Assembly (NCBI GenBank): GCA_003164895.1
Contig: PLUL01000021.1
Span: 62,001 to 126,000 of the forward strand
Direction of reading: 5' to 3'
Origin: Bacteroidota bacterium
Lineage (GTDB): Bacteria; Bacteroidota; Bacteroidia; Palsa-948
Length of the DNA: 64,000 nucleotides
Positions within the stretch are counted from its first letter, which is position 1. Every line of letters begins with the position of its first letter. A program made the position numbers and the translations under genes. The notes under the pieces are model-generated. The model was not told the DNA's origin. It searched no databases and saw only the letters and a list, made by a program, of their open reading frames with translations. This document shows, piece by piece, positions 1-7,649 of the stretch.

Positions 1-1
1 G

Positions 2-364
2 GTAAAAGATATGAAGAATGGTTCCGTGATAGTTGATGTGAGCATTGATGAAGGCGGATGTTTTGAAACATCTGATGTTACCAATCATACTCAGCCGATA
101 TTCCGAAAACACGGTGTGATCCATTATTGTGTTCCGAATATTCCGTCACGCGTTTCCCGCACAGCGTCATATGCTTTCAGCACCGTCTTTGGTCCTTTGC
201 TTACGCGCATTGCAGATTACGGGAGCGTTGACAGAATGCTCAAGCAGGATTCCGGTTTCCGTAAAGGAATTTACATCTACAACGGAATGCTTACCAACAA
301 ATATCTTGGCGACCTTTTTAAGATTCCAGCTAAGGATATTAATCTTCTATTAGCAGCATTCTAA
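2..364 (+). CDS. ald: Alanine dehydrogenase, C-terminal part (gene begins before the window)
   Basis: This reading frame is already open at the left edge, so it is the last 120 or so residues of a longer protein. It carries the alanine dehydrogenase signature around GSVIVDVSIDEGGCFETS and the later PNIPSRVSRTASYAFS block, which belong to the NAD-binding and C-terminal parts of the AlaDH/PNT family. The enzyme oxidises L-alanine to pyruvate and ammonia with NAD in the cytoplasm. The family is usually about 370-410 residues, so roughly 280 residues lie outside. An internal ATG at 11 is not the true start. The stop is followed at once by an AT-rich heptamer array. Family assignment is confident; the exact activity is inferred from motifs only. 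Confidence 0.9.
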   Translation, partial: VKDMKNGSVIVDVSIDEGGCFETSDVTNHTQPIFRKHGVIHYCVPNIPSRVSRTASYAFSTVFGPLLTRIADYGSVDRMLKQDSGFRKGIYIYNGMLTNKYLGDLFKIPAKDINLLLAAF

Positions 365-366
365 AT

Positions 367-443
367 TTCAATTGACAATTGATAATGCAAAATGTAAAAT
401 GAAATACAATTATCAATTATCAATTATTCATTTTCAATTTTTC
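367..443. repeat. Array of eleven 7-bp units filling the whole intergenic gap
   Basis: Eleven consecutive 7-mers in perfect register run from TTCAATT through GACAATT, GATAATG, CAAAATG, TAAAATG, AAATACA, two copies of ATTATCA, ATTATTC, ATTTTCA and ATTTTTC. They occupy 77 bp and leave only two or three bases on each side before the neighbouring genes. The units vary in sequence but the 7-bp spacing does not slip. This resembles the heptamer short tandemly repeated repetitive (STRR) sequences of cyanobacteria; the comparison is an inference. Confidence 0.8.
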
Positions 444-445
444 AA

Positions 446-853
446 ATGAAAACCTTTCATCGCATTCGGCTTTACGCGTTTGGCTTCCTTATTGGCTGCG
501 TTCTGGTTTACTTTATTCTTCTGAGAGGAAAAAACCGCAGTTACTGGTTGCCGGGAAACAGAGTGAAGGAACAATTAATGAAAGGAAAACTTCTTTATTC
601 CGAACACGCGCTTTGCAGAATGAAATGCAGAAGTATCAGCGAAGAAGAAATAAATGAAATTCTGAAAAACGGAAATGTGAACTTCAGCGAAAGTCATCCA
701 CACGGTGCACCTTGTCCCTCCTATGCTTTTGACGGAACTACATCCGATAAAAAAAATCTGCGAATAGTTTTTGCTTCCTGCGACACGCTCAGCACAAAAG
801 TGGTAACTGCAATAAATTTAGATCTGATGAAAGATACTTGCAATTGTAAATAG
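446..853 (+). CDS. DUF4258 domain protein with N-terminal membrane anchor
   Basis: A 135-residue protein. Residues 9-26 or so form one hydrophobic segment (AFGFLIGCVLVYFILLRG), so it is probably anchored with the rest on one side of the membrane. Residues 48-130 match the DUF4258 pattern: LLYSEHALCRMKCRSISEEEINEILKNG, then a phosphate- or RNA-binding-like beta sheet ending in VVTAINL. DUF4258 proteins resemble RelE-like mRNA interferases in fold prediction, but no toxin role is established for this membrane-anchored form and no antitoxin gene lies beside it. Cysteines at CRMKCR and the CNCK end may bind metal. The start ATG follows directly on the heptamer array. Confidence 0.8.
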   Translation: MKTFHRIRLYAFGFLIGCVLVYFILLRGKNRSYWLPGNRVKEQLMKGKLLYSEHALCRMKCRSISEEEINEILKNGNVNFSESHPHGAPCPSYAFDGTTSDKKNLRIVFASCDTLSTKVVTAINLDLMKDTCNCK

Positions 854-855
854 AA

Positions 856-1290
856 TTATTTTTCCAACTGATACAATAACTCATCCTTTGGCTTTTCAAA
901 CTTGAGATGTTCGCTTAACCATTCAATGGCTCTTTCAGGATTGGTAAAAACTTTTGTCGGTCGGACAGGTTTCTTAAAACGTATAAAATAGTTAGCGAGT
1001 ATGCGTTCTGAAATTGATCTTACAACTATTGCAAAAGCTTTCCAGTTATTATTCTTGTAATTTGCCGCGTAGGTCATTCCTTCTTCATTCACATCGATCG
1101 TTCCGCCCGCATCAAACATGGCTACATAATCATCGCCATTTGTCAATTTCACTCCGGCTTCAACTTGTTTTTTCACTTCCTCAAGATCAATTTCCCGATC
1201 ACCATTTAATCTGACCAGCACAAAACCTTTATTGCAAAGAATCACTTCGCCACTCTCAAGAGAAATTGTTTTTACTTTTTGCACAATCAA
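856..1290 (-). CDS. DUF7793-like (STAS/SpoIIAA-like) protein
   Basis: A 144-residue soluble protein without signal peptide. It reads like the small Bacteroidota family with a SpoIIAA/STAS-like fold (DUF7793): an N-terminal strand pair (SLESGEVILCNKGFVLVRL), a central segment GDDYVAMFDAGGTIDVNEEGM, and a C-terminal helix with RAIEWLSEHL typical of such proteins. The role is unknown; STAS-like folds often take part in regulation by protein binding. It ends three bases from the convergent DUF4258 gene and is divergent from the DUF5916 gene. The family call rests on memory of the pattern and is moderate. Confidence 0.7.
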   Translation of the reverse strand: MIVQKVKTISLESGEVILCNKGFVLVRLNGDREIDLEEVKKQVEAGVKLTNGDDYVAMFDAGGTIDVNEEGMTYAANYKNNNWKAFAIVVRSISERILANYFIRFKKPVRPTKVFTNPERAIEWLSEHLKFEKPKDELLYQLEK

Positions 1291-1390
1291 ATATAATAAG
1301 TTTCCTATTGATTAAATGCGCTATATATTTTATTTGTTAAAATTTGTTAAGCTAGTTGTTGTCTTACTTTTCAAAGTATTTTTGATTCGT

Positions 1391-3853
1391 ATGAAAATAT
1401 TTTTGTCTTTTATTTTATTTCTATTTATTTGTTTTAATCTGCATGGACAAGATTCACTGAAAATATTTAATGCAACAAGAATAACCACCCCGCCTAAGAT
1501 TGATGGCTTGCTTGACGATGAAATATGGAAAAGTTCCGCTGTGATTTCTGATTTCATACAGAACACTCCTAACGAAGGGAAACAACCAACACAAAGAACT
1601 GAAGTCAGAATATTATATGACAATCTCGCAATTTATGTTGGAGCGATGATGTATGATTCTGCACCCGACAGCATTCTTGCTGAACTTGGCAACAGGGACG
1701 ATAATAATCTGAATGCAGAAAAATTCCGCTTTGTTCTTGATCCTTACAATAACCAGCACGATGCCTATGATTTTGGTGTTTATTCTTCGGGCGTACAAAT
1801 AGATTCGCGCTTTAGCGATTACACTTACAATGGTGTTTGGGAAAGTGCTGTAAAAATCAATCACAACGGATGGAGCTTGGAAATGAAAATCCCCTACTCT
1901 GCTATTCGTTTTCCAAATACAAAGGAACAAACATGGTCTGTGCAGTTTACCAGAGACATAAGAAGAAATCGGGAGTTCGATCAATGGGCACTTACTCCAA
2001 ACGGGCAAGCCAATCCGCAAAAGTATTGGGGGAAATTGCTGGGGATTTCAGAAATAAAACCGCCATTACGTCTTTCAATTTCTCCTTATCTTTCTTCGTA
2101 TTATACTGTTTCGCCACAATACAATGCAGACGGATCGTATGTTTATTCACGAGGTGTGTCGTATGATTACGGTGCTGATATTAAATATGGAATTGATGAA
2201 CGCTTCACGCTCGACATGACGCTTCTCCCCGACTTCGGTCAGGTGCAAAGCGATAACAAAGTAAAAAATCTTTCTTACCATGAAGTTGTTTATAATGAAT
2301 ACCGACCTTTTTTTAATGAAGGAACCGATCTGTTCAACAAAGACAAATTATTTTATTCAAGACGAATTGCAGAAGAACCTCCGCTGTATTCCAGCATTCC
2401 AGATTCTTTGAAATCAGGAGAAAAGATTTTAAAAGATCCGCCTCAATCTCAGTTATTGAATGCCACAAAGATTTCAGGAAGAACAAACGGAGGATTAGGA
2501 ATTGGTTTTCTTAATGCTGTTACAGCTAACACGTATGCTGTATTGCAAGATTCTCTTGGTAACAAACGCAAAATACAAACCGATGCACTCACCAACTACA
2601 ACGCAATTGTTCTTGACCAGCATTTGAAAAACGCTTCGGATGTTTATATTATCAATACAGATGTTATTCGTCAGGGAAAAAATTACCGCGATGCAAACGT
2701 TACTTCCTCCGGATTTTCCATTCAGAATAAAAAAAATATGTTTCAGGTTGATGGCACTTTTGCAGTAAGTCAGCTCTTTATTAAAAATGATTCCTCTGCC
2801 AGCAATACTTATGATCTTCCCGGCTTTTATTATTTAACTGCATTGCGAAAGATAAGCGGAACATGGCAGGGAAATCTTTCGTTTGAAACAATGAACGATA
2901 CCTACGACCGCAGCGATATGGGTTATCAATCCATCAATAATTATTCTGCCTTTACAGGAGATGTTAGCTATAATATTTTCAAACCCCGCAAATCCATTCT
3001 TCGTTCGTACAATGATCTCAACATACACTATTCCTATAATTACATCACGCACGAACCAACCGACCTTAGTGCTAATCTTAGTTTAGTAGTGGTGCCGAAA
3101 AGTTATAATGCTTATTTCGGTGGCGCAGGAATTACTCCTTTCTCCAATTACGATTATTACGAACCGCGTGTGGCAGGATGGTATTTCAGAACCGTTCAAA
3201 ATTATTGGACTTGGGCCGGACTCAGCAGCGATTACCGAAAAACATTTGCCATTGATCTGAATGGGAACATCTGGAGTTATCTAAAAAACAACCCATACAA
3301 TGTCTCCACAGCTACCGGAATTGGAATAGATATTAAACCCCGCGTGCGCATTAGCGATAAACTTTCTGTTACTTACGATTTTAATTATGCCTTTGATCCT
3401 AACAACCTTGGATGGGCGCAAACGGATGCCATCACCGGAAATATTATTTTTGGAACAAGGAGATTGAACACCTTCACCAACACACTCACCACGCGTTATA
3501 TTTTCAAAAACAATTTATCGCTTTCATTGAATGTGCGGCATTACTGGAGCACGGGTAATTACGCGAACTATTACACGCTGCAAACCGATGGACATCTTGC
3601 CGATAATAATTCCAATTTATACGATAGTAATTTCAGCTACAATGCTTTTAACATTGATGCCATTTTCTCCTGGCAGTTTGCTCCCGGCAGTTTGTTCACC
3701 ATTGCTTATAAAAATATTATTGAAACCGATTACACTACTATTCCCGCAAACTTCTCCGATAATTTTAACGGCACATTGCAATCTCCGCAGATAAACAGCA
3801 TCTCGGTAAAGCTGCTTTATTATTTAGATTACCAGCAATTGAAGAGGAAGTAA
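1391..3853 (+). CDS. DUF5916 outer-membrane protein with N-terminal CBM9-like domain
   Basis: I place the start at the ATG at 1391 because it opens a clean signal peptide (KIFLSFILFLFICFNLHGQ); an in-frame ATG at 1316 would add 25 hydrophobic residues ahead of it. The mature protein begins with a carbohydrate-binding family 9-like domain (about residues 22-190, motif PPKIDGLLDDEIWKSSAVISDF). The remaining 600 residues are rich in aromatic beta strands ending in a C-terminal strand, as expected for the DUF5916 domain, predicted to be an outer-membrane barrel. The motif LPDFGQVQSDNKVKNLS is typical of this family. Function is unknown; members are common in Bacteroidota and suspected to handle surface glycans or peptides. 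Confidence 0.88.
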   Translation: MKIFLSFILFLFICFNLHGQDSLKIFNATRITTPPKIDGLLDDEIWKSSAVISDFIQNTPNEGKQPTQRTEVRILYDNLAIYVGAMMYDSAPDSILAELGNRDDNNLNAEKFRFVLDPYNNQHDAYDFGVYSSGVQIDSRFSDYTYNGVWESAVKINHNGWSLEMKIPYSAIRFPNTKEQTWSVQFTRDIRRNREFDQWALTPNGQANPQKYWGKLLGISEIKPPLRLSISPYLSSYYTVSPQYNADGSYVYSRGVSYDYGADIKYGIDERFTLDMTLLPDFGQVQSDNKVKNLSYHEVVYNEYRPFFNEGTDLFNKDKLFYSRRIAEEPPLYSSIPDSLKSGEKILKDPPQSQLLNATKISGRTNGGLGIGFLNAVTANTYAVLQDSLGNKRKIQTDALTNYNAIVLDQHLKNASDVYIINTDVIRQGKNYRDANVTSSGFSIQNKKNMFQVDGTFAVSQLFIKNDSSASNTYDLPGFYYLTALRKISGTWQGNLSFETMNDTYDRSDMGYQSINNYSAFTGDVSYNIFKPRKSILRSYNDLNIHYSYNYITHEPTDLSANLSLVVVPKSYNAYFGGAGITPFSNYDYYEPRVAGWYFRTVQNYWTWAGLSSDYRKTFAIDLNGNIWSYLKNNPYNVSTATGIGIDIKPRVRISDKLSVTYDFNYAFDPNNLGWAQTDAITGNIIFGTRRLNTFTNTLTTRYIFKNNLSLSLNVRHYWSTGNYANYYTLQTDGHLADNNSNLYDSNFSYNAFNIDAIFSWQFAPGSLFTIAYKNIIETDYTTIPANFSDNFNGTLQSPQINSISVKLLYYLDYQQLKRK

Positions 3854-3855
3854 AA

Positions 3856-3955
3856 ACGTCATTGCGAGCGAGGTAAGCGTGAAGCAATTACCCAAAAATA
3901 TTTCTATTAGATTGCTTCGTTTCGCCTCCGCCCTCGCAGAGCAGGGTCGTAATGG
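3856..3955. repeat. Degenerate inverted repeat of the CATTGCGAG/GAAGCAAT type
   Basis: Right after the DUF5916 stop, the left arm runs from CGTCATTGCGAGCGAGG to GAAGCAAT, and the right arm from ATTGCTTCG to CGTAATGG. The inner eight bases pair exactly and the outer CATTGCGA/TCGTAATG pair imperfectly. This looks like a worn copy of a palindromic intergenic element common in genomes of this phylum. It may act as a transcript-end hairpin. There is no coding content. The rest of the gap to 4154 is AT-rich with no feature I can name. Confidence 0.6.
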
Positions 3956-4154
3956 TTTATCTATTATCGAAATAATCCGATTTAGTATTTACATAGCATA
4001 GATGTACCTTATCCAAATACATTCGGAAATGTGATTTATCTCATTTTTAGGTAAACTCAATAGGATTACCTCTTGTTCAAAAAAATAAATTTTATTTGCA
4101 GCACTTTATTTACAATGATTTATTTATCTGTTTCATAAAATTAAAATTTATAGA

Positions 4155-4355
4155 ATGAAAGCTGCAATCGGAAAAATGTTGAAACGAGAAAGGTGCAAAA
4201 GCTACAGTTCTCAAAAAGAAATTGGAGATAAAATTAATGCCGACAAACAATACATCTCCAATGTAGAGAACGGACACAAGAATCTTACGATTGAACAACT
4301 GGAGCAAATTGTAAATGCCATTGGATGCACTCACGAAGACATTTTTAAACTTTAA
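4155..4355 (+). CDS. Small XRE/Cro-C1 family DNA-binding protein
   Basis: A 66-residue protein that is almost entirely one helix-turn-helix domain of the Cro/C1 type: RERCKSYSSQKEIGDKINADKQYISNVENG followed by LTIEQLEQIVNAIG. The recognition helix is around QYISNVENG. It has no extra domain, which is usual for single-domain phage- or island-type regulators. It lies 26 bases upstream of the heptad-repeat ORF and on the same strand as the 210-residue protein beyond it, so all three may be transcribed together. What it regulates cannot be seen from the sequence. Confidence 0.88.
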   Translation: MKAAIGKMLKRERCKSYSSQKEIGDKINADKQYISNVENGHKNLTIEQLEQIVNAIGCTHEDIFKL

Positions 4356-4381
4356 TCAATCAGTAGGAAACTGCTTAAACG

Positions 4382-4780
4382 ATGAACGAAACATCCAACC
4401 CCACCAATTTGAACACTAACACTCGTAATGAGACATGCAACTCTGTTGGTTGCATGTGCAACTATACCGATTTGAAATCCAATTGGGTGAATTTGAAACC
4501 CAATTACGATAATTTGAAAGCCAACCGTACCGGTTTGAAATACAACACCGAGAATTTGATGTCAAACAATACAAATTGCACATCCAACCCGTTCAATGAG
4601 ATATATAACACGCGCAGTTGGGTTTCAAACACTGCCAATGAAAGACCTAACCCGCCTGATTGGATGTCAAACCCCACCGGTTTGAACTTTCCTGCAAAAA
4701 ATGAACAAAAAACAACTATAAACCAAACAACCTATGAAAGTAAAAGTAAACCTTGGCTTGCACAGCACGAGCGATGCTGA
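4382..4780 (+). CDS. Asn-rich heptad-repeat ORF built from 21-bp units
   Basis: After the initiator Met, residues 2-99 are fourteen uninterrupted heptads of the form N-L-x-x-N-x-x (for example NLKPNYD, NLKANRT, GLKYNTE, NEIYNTR, DWMSNPT). Position 5 is Asn in all fourteen. Position 1 is Asn, Gly, Asp or Ser, and position 2 mostly Leu, Glu, Cys or Trp. At DNA level this is a perfect 21-bp period from 4385 to 4678. Asn uses both AAC and AAT at position 5, which suggests selection on the residue. There is no signal peptide. The tail after residue 103 overlaps the next gene by 47 bases and looks non-conserved. I know no named family; pentapeptide repeats are the nearest analogy but have a different period. 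Translation is likely but unproven, and the array could act at DNA or RNA level. Confidence 0.55.
   Translation: MNETSNPTNLNTNTRNETCNSVGCMCNYTDLKSNWVNLKPNYDNLKANRTGLKYNTENLMSNNTNCTSNPFNEIYNTRSWVSNTANERPNPPDWMSNPTGLNFPAKNEQKTTINQTTYESKSKPWLAQHERC
4385..4678 (+). repeat. Fourteen 21-bp tandem units (locus 1)
   Basis: Fourteen units of exactly 21 bp with no indel. Bases 1-3 are usually AAY or a purine-purine-T triplet, base 7 is A in 13 of 14, and bases 13-15 are AAC or AAT in every unit. The other positions are free. The same grammar recurs in minus orientation at 41650-42090. All units are open in the coding frame. Confidence 0.9.
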
Positions 4781-5366
4781 TGCAATTATTGACGGCAGAC
4801 AAATTGTGCAGAAAATGACGGGCAACGCAAATTTTGGCTTGGCAACCAATCCAATTAATCCGCCTCTGCTCACTGTAAGCAAAGCGATTGACGATGTGGA
4901 AGCAGCATCAACTGCCGCGCAAGATGCCAGTACTGCCGCTACAAGAAACCTGTACCAGAAACGTCATGTGTATGATACGCTGGTAACCAAGTTGAGTCAT
5001 TATGTGGAGGATACGGCAAATGACCCTGCCATTACGGATGACAAACGTGAGGGAATTGTGGTGAGTGCAGGAATGACAATTAAAATAAAAACTCCTCGCC
5101 AAAAGCAGCACTTTGAAGCACGCAACACCGATCTTAGCGGCACAGTGCGATTGATTGCCGAAGGAATTGCCAGGTGTGCGCACGAATGGAATTACACACC
5201 CGATGTGGTTAATTTTACAAACCGCATAGCAATAGATTCAACCACCACCGCGCATACCGATGTGCATGGCTTGGTGAGCGGAGCCAAGTATGCTTTTTTT
5301 CATAAACAAATTATTGCAGGTGCAAAAAGCGATTGGGAAGGACCAGTAATTTTACCTGTAACGTAA
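4734..5366 (+). CDS. Conserved-looking 210-residue protein of unknown function
   Basis: A 210-residue protein without signal peptide. The N-terminal part (MKVKVNLGLHSTSDADAIID, then MTGNANF) leads into an Ala/Thr-rich helical stretch at residues 50-75. The middle contains GIVVSAGMTIKIK. The C-terminal 60 residues (IDSTTTAHTDVHGLVSGAKYAFFHK to DWEGPVILPV) look like a single fibronectin type III-like beta sandwich. I recognise the general look from Bacteroidota genomes but know no function. Its start overlaps the tail of the heptad-repeat ORF and a terminator follows, so it is probably the last gene of a transcript that begins at or before the XRE gene. A structural or surface-display role is only a guess. 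Confidence 0.78.
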   Translation: MKVKVNLGLHSTSDADAIIDGRQIVQKMTGNANFGLATNPINPPLLTVSKAIDDVEAASTAAQDASTAATRNLYQKRHVYDTLVTKLSHYVEDTANDPAITDDKREGIVVSAGMTIKIKTPRQKQHFEARNTDLSGTVRLIAEGIARCAHEWNYTPDVVNFTNRIAIDSTTTAHTDVHGLVSGAKYAFFHKQIIAGAKSDWEGPVILPVT

Positions 5367-5387
5367 AAACTTTTTTAGGCATTAAGC

Positions 5388-5424
5388 AAATCCCTTGGCA
5401 TTTATTGTCAGGGGATTTTTGTTT
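5388..5424 (+). terminator. Intrinsic terminator after the 210-residue protein gene
   Basis: Ten-base-pair stem with one G-T pair (AAATCCCTTG against CAGGGGATTT), an 11-base loop and a T-run. It lies 22 bases past the stop and closes the island transcript. Confidence 0.75.
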
Positions 5425-5432
5425 TTATGCTC

Positions 5433-5460
5433 TTTGATTTTGTGATAAGAAGTATATTTG
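5433..5460 (+). promoter_or_regulatory. Putative Bacteroidota sigma-ABfr promoter for the S9 peptidase gene
   Basis: TTTG at 5433-5436 and TATATTTG at 5453-5460 match the TTTG/TAnnTTTG consensus with a 16-base spacer, slightly short. The start codon is 35 bases further on. Confidence 0.55.
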
Positions 5461-5495
5461 TTACGCAGATAACACGTTTGATACAATTATAAAAA

Positions 5496-7583
5496 ATGAA
5501 TAGAGTTATAGTAATCGCCATCCTACTTTTTTTTCAATCATTTACATGGGCGCAAGAGTATGAGCAGATTATTGCTAAAGAGAATATTGTTAATGATACC
5601 TTCTTTAATAAATATATTATTGAAGATAAATTCCGTTGGCTGGAAGACATTAATAGTACGCAAACCAAGGAATGGATTGAATACCAAAACCAGATGTCTA
5701 AAGTGTATTTAACCAAAGCATCGAACACAACCAATTCCTATATCACCATTGATAATTATGCCGTAACTGAATTTCGTTACACAAAAAAAATGGGGAATTA
5801 TTATTTTCATTATGCTTATTACAATGCACATGCTACTCCGGCACTATTTTTTCAATCATCCCTTAATGGAGATGGAGCGGTATTAGTTGATCCCAATTTT
5901 ATATCCCTAAAAGATAATATAACACTTAATGGATATTCTGTTTCCAAAGATTCAAAACTATTGGCATATCGTTTCAGCAGAAATGGAAGCGATTGGAATG
6001 AAATCAAAGTTATTTCTCTGCAAACCGGACTTCACAAGGAAGATCACCTTACAGGAATAAAATTTTCAAACATTGAATGGATGGGAGATGGATTTTTTTA
6101 TTCAACCTTTTCTCAGGATGCACAATTTGGAGAAACTAAAGGGCAAAGAGTTTTTTATCATACAATTGGTACGGATCAACAGCAGGACAAACTTATTTTT
6201 GAAAGAAAAAATAATTTATCCCTGTTATTTTCTTACTTAACCTCATCGGACGAACAATACTTTATTTTGAATGAAAAAAATGTTCAAACAGAAATAATGA
6301 ATATTTTTTATATAGATTATAAATCGGATAATCCTTCTATTAAACCATTGATAACAAATCAGAAGAGCGATATTGATGTCCTTGATAGTCATGATGGGAA
6401 ATTTATTGCAAATACATTACATGATTCTAACAACGGTAGTATTGTGGAAATAGATCCGGCCAATCCTTATAAATGGCGGGCAATTGCACCTGGATTTTCA
6501 GAGGCACTTCTGCTAAAAGCAATACCTTTTAAAGATAGGATTGTGGCAATATATCAATCTAATCAACGACCTATTATAACTATTTATGATTATTCAGGCA
6601 CAATATTATTCACACTAACAATGCCGATGGGTTCATCGGTAAAAGGATTCAGCGGAAATAGTTCAGATGAAGAAATGCTTTATTATTATACATCTTTTAT
6701 CAGCCCACCAGTGGTTTATAAATTTAATATCAAAACATTTAAAAAGCAATTAACAACACAGACAAAAGCTTCTTTTACTATTGATGATATCGAGTACAAA
6801 GAAGTTGAATATTTATCGAAAGACAGTGTTGCTGTTCCTATGATTCTCGTATATGAAAAGGGAATTAAACTTGATGGAAAAAATCCTACAGTATTAAAAG
6901 CTTATGGTGGATTTGACATAGTAGAACCTCCTACGTTTGACCCGGGCATTGTTTACTTTATTAAAAGCGGAGGCATATTTGCATTTGCAAATATCAGAGG
7001 CGGAGGAGACAAAGGAATAAAATGGGCAAAAGCAGGAAAAGGAAAAAACAAACAAAAATCTTTTGATGATTTTATTGCAGCAGCAGAATATCTAATAAAT
7101 AATAATTACACGAGTAAGGATAAGTTGGCTGCTACAGGAGCGTCAAACGGAGGATTAGTAGTTGCGGCTGCAACTATTCAAAGACCCGATTTATTTAAGG
7201 CAGTTGTGCCTGTAGTTGCCCCATTGGATATGTTGCGTTTTGAGCAATTTACAGCTGGGCATTGGTGGATTGATGAATATGGAACTGTAAAGGATAGCGT
7301 CAGTTTTACAAGACTTAATAATTTCTCTCCGTATCATAATGTGAAAGAAGAAATTAATTATCCGTCAATGTTGGTTGTTACATCCGATAATGATGACAGA
7401 GTACCTCCTTTTCATTCCTTTAAATTTGTTGCTCGACTTCAAGGCAGAAGTGCTCAGAAAAATCCTATTCTATTAAGAATTGAAAAGAACTCAGGACATA
7501 ACGGAGCATCAACGTGGACTTCTTCGGTGAGAGAAGAGGCGGACATTTATGGATTTATCATGAATGAATTAATGAAAAAATAA
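5496..7583 (+). CDS. Prolyl oligopeptidase family serine peptidase (S9A), exported
   Basis: A 695-residue protein with an N-terminal signal peptide (residues 1-19, ending WAQ). It has the two-part S9A build: an N-terminal cap and seven-bladed propeller (about 20-430), then an alpha/beta hydrolase domain. The catalytic Ser is about residue 550 in GASNGG, the Asp about 633 in SDNDDRVPPFHS, and the His about 668 in SGHNG. The substrate-binding GGFDIVEPPTFDPG and ANIRGGG blocks are present. It cleaves short peptides after proline in the periplasm. The length matches the family (about 700). It is alone between a terminator and the TPR genes. Confidence 0.95.
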   Translation: MNRVIVIAILLFFQSFTWAQEYEQIIAKENIVNDTFFNKYIIEDKFRWLEDINSTQTKEWIEYQNQMSKVYLTKASNTTNSYITIDNYAVTEFRYTKKMGNYYFHYAYYNAHATPALFFQSSLNGDGAVLVDPNFISLKDNITLNGYSVSKDSKLLAYRFSRNGSDWNEIKVISLQTGLHKEDHLTGIKFSNIEWMGDGFFYSTFSQDAQFGETKGQRVFYHTIGTDQQQDKLIFERKNNLSLLFSYLTSSDEQYFILNEKNVQTEIMNIFYIDYKSDNPSIKPLITNQKSDIDVLDSHDGKFIANTLHDSNNGSIVEIDPANPYKWRAIAPGFSEALLLKAIPFKDRIVAIYQSNQRPIITIYDYSGTILFTLTMPMGSSVKGFSGNSSDEEMLYYYTSFISPPVVYKFNIKTFKKQLTTQTKASFTIDDIEYKEVEYLSKDSVAVPMILVYEKGIKLDGKNPTVLKAYGGFDIVEPPTFDPGIVYFIKSGGIFAFANIRGGGDKGIKWAKAGKGKNKQKSFDDFIAAAEYLINNNYTSKDKLAATGASNGGLVVAAATIQRPDLFKAVVPVVAPLDMLRFEQFTAGHWWIDEYGTVKDSVSFTRLNNFSPYHNVKEEINYPSMLVVTSDNDDRVPPFHSFKFVARLQGRSAQKNPILLRIEKNSGHNGASTWTSSVREEADIYGFIMNELMKK

Positions 7584-7649
7584 TTATTGCAATTAGAAAT
7601 AAAAGGAAACCGCAACATCATTTAAAATAACAACCCCAAGCACAGAGGA

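Noticed and set aside
446-853. DUF4258 protein as a toxin of a toxin-antitoxin pair
   Set aside because: It has a membrane anchor and no small partner gene on either side; the only paired locus is at 43668-44233.
4385-4678. CRISPR array
   Set aside because: The units are contiguous 21-mers with no spacers and no cas genes; only scattered positions are conserved.
4382-5366. Diversity-generating retroelement target
   Set aside because: No reverse transcriptase or template repeat is present in the window, and variation is spread over the unit rather than at adenines.
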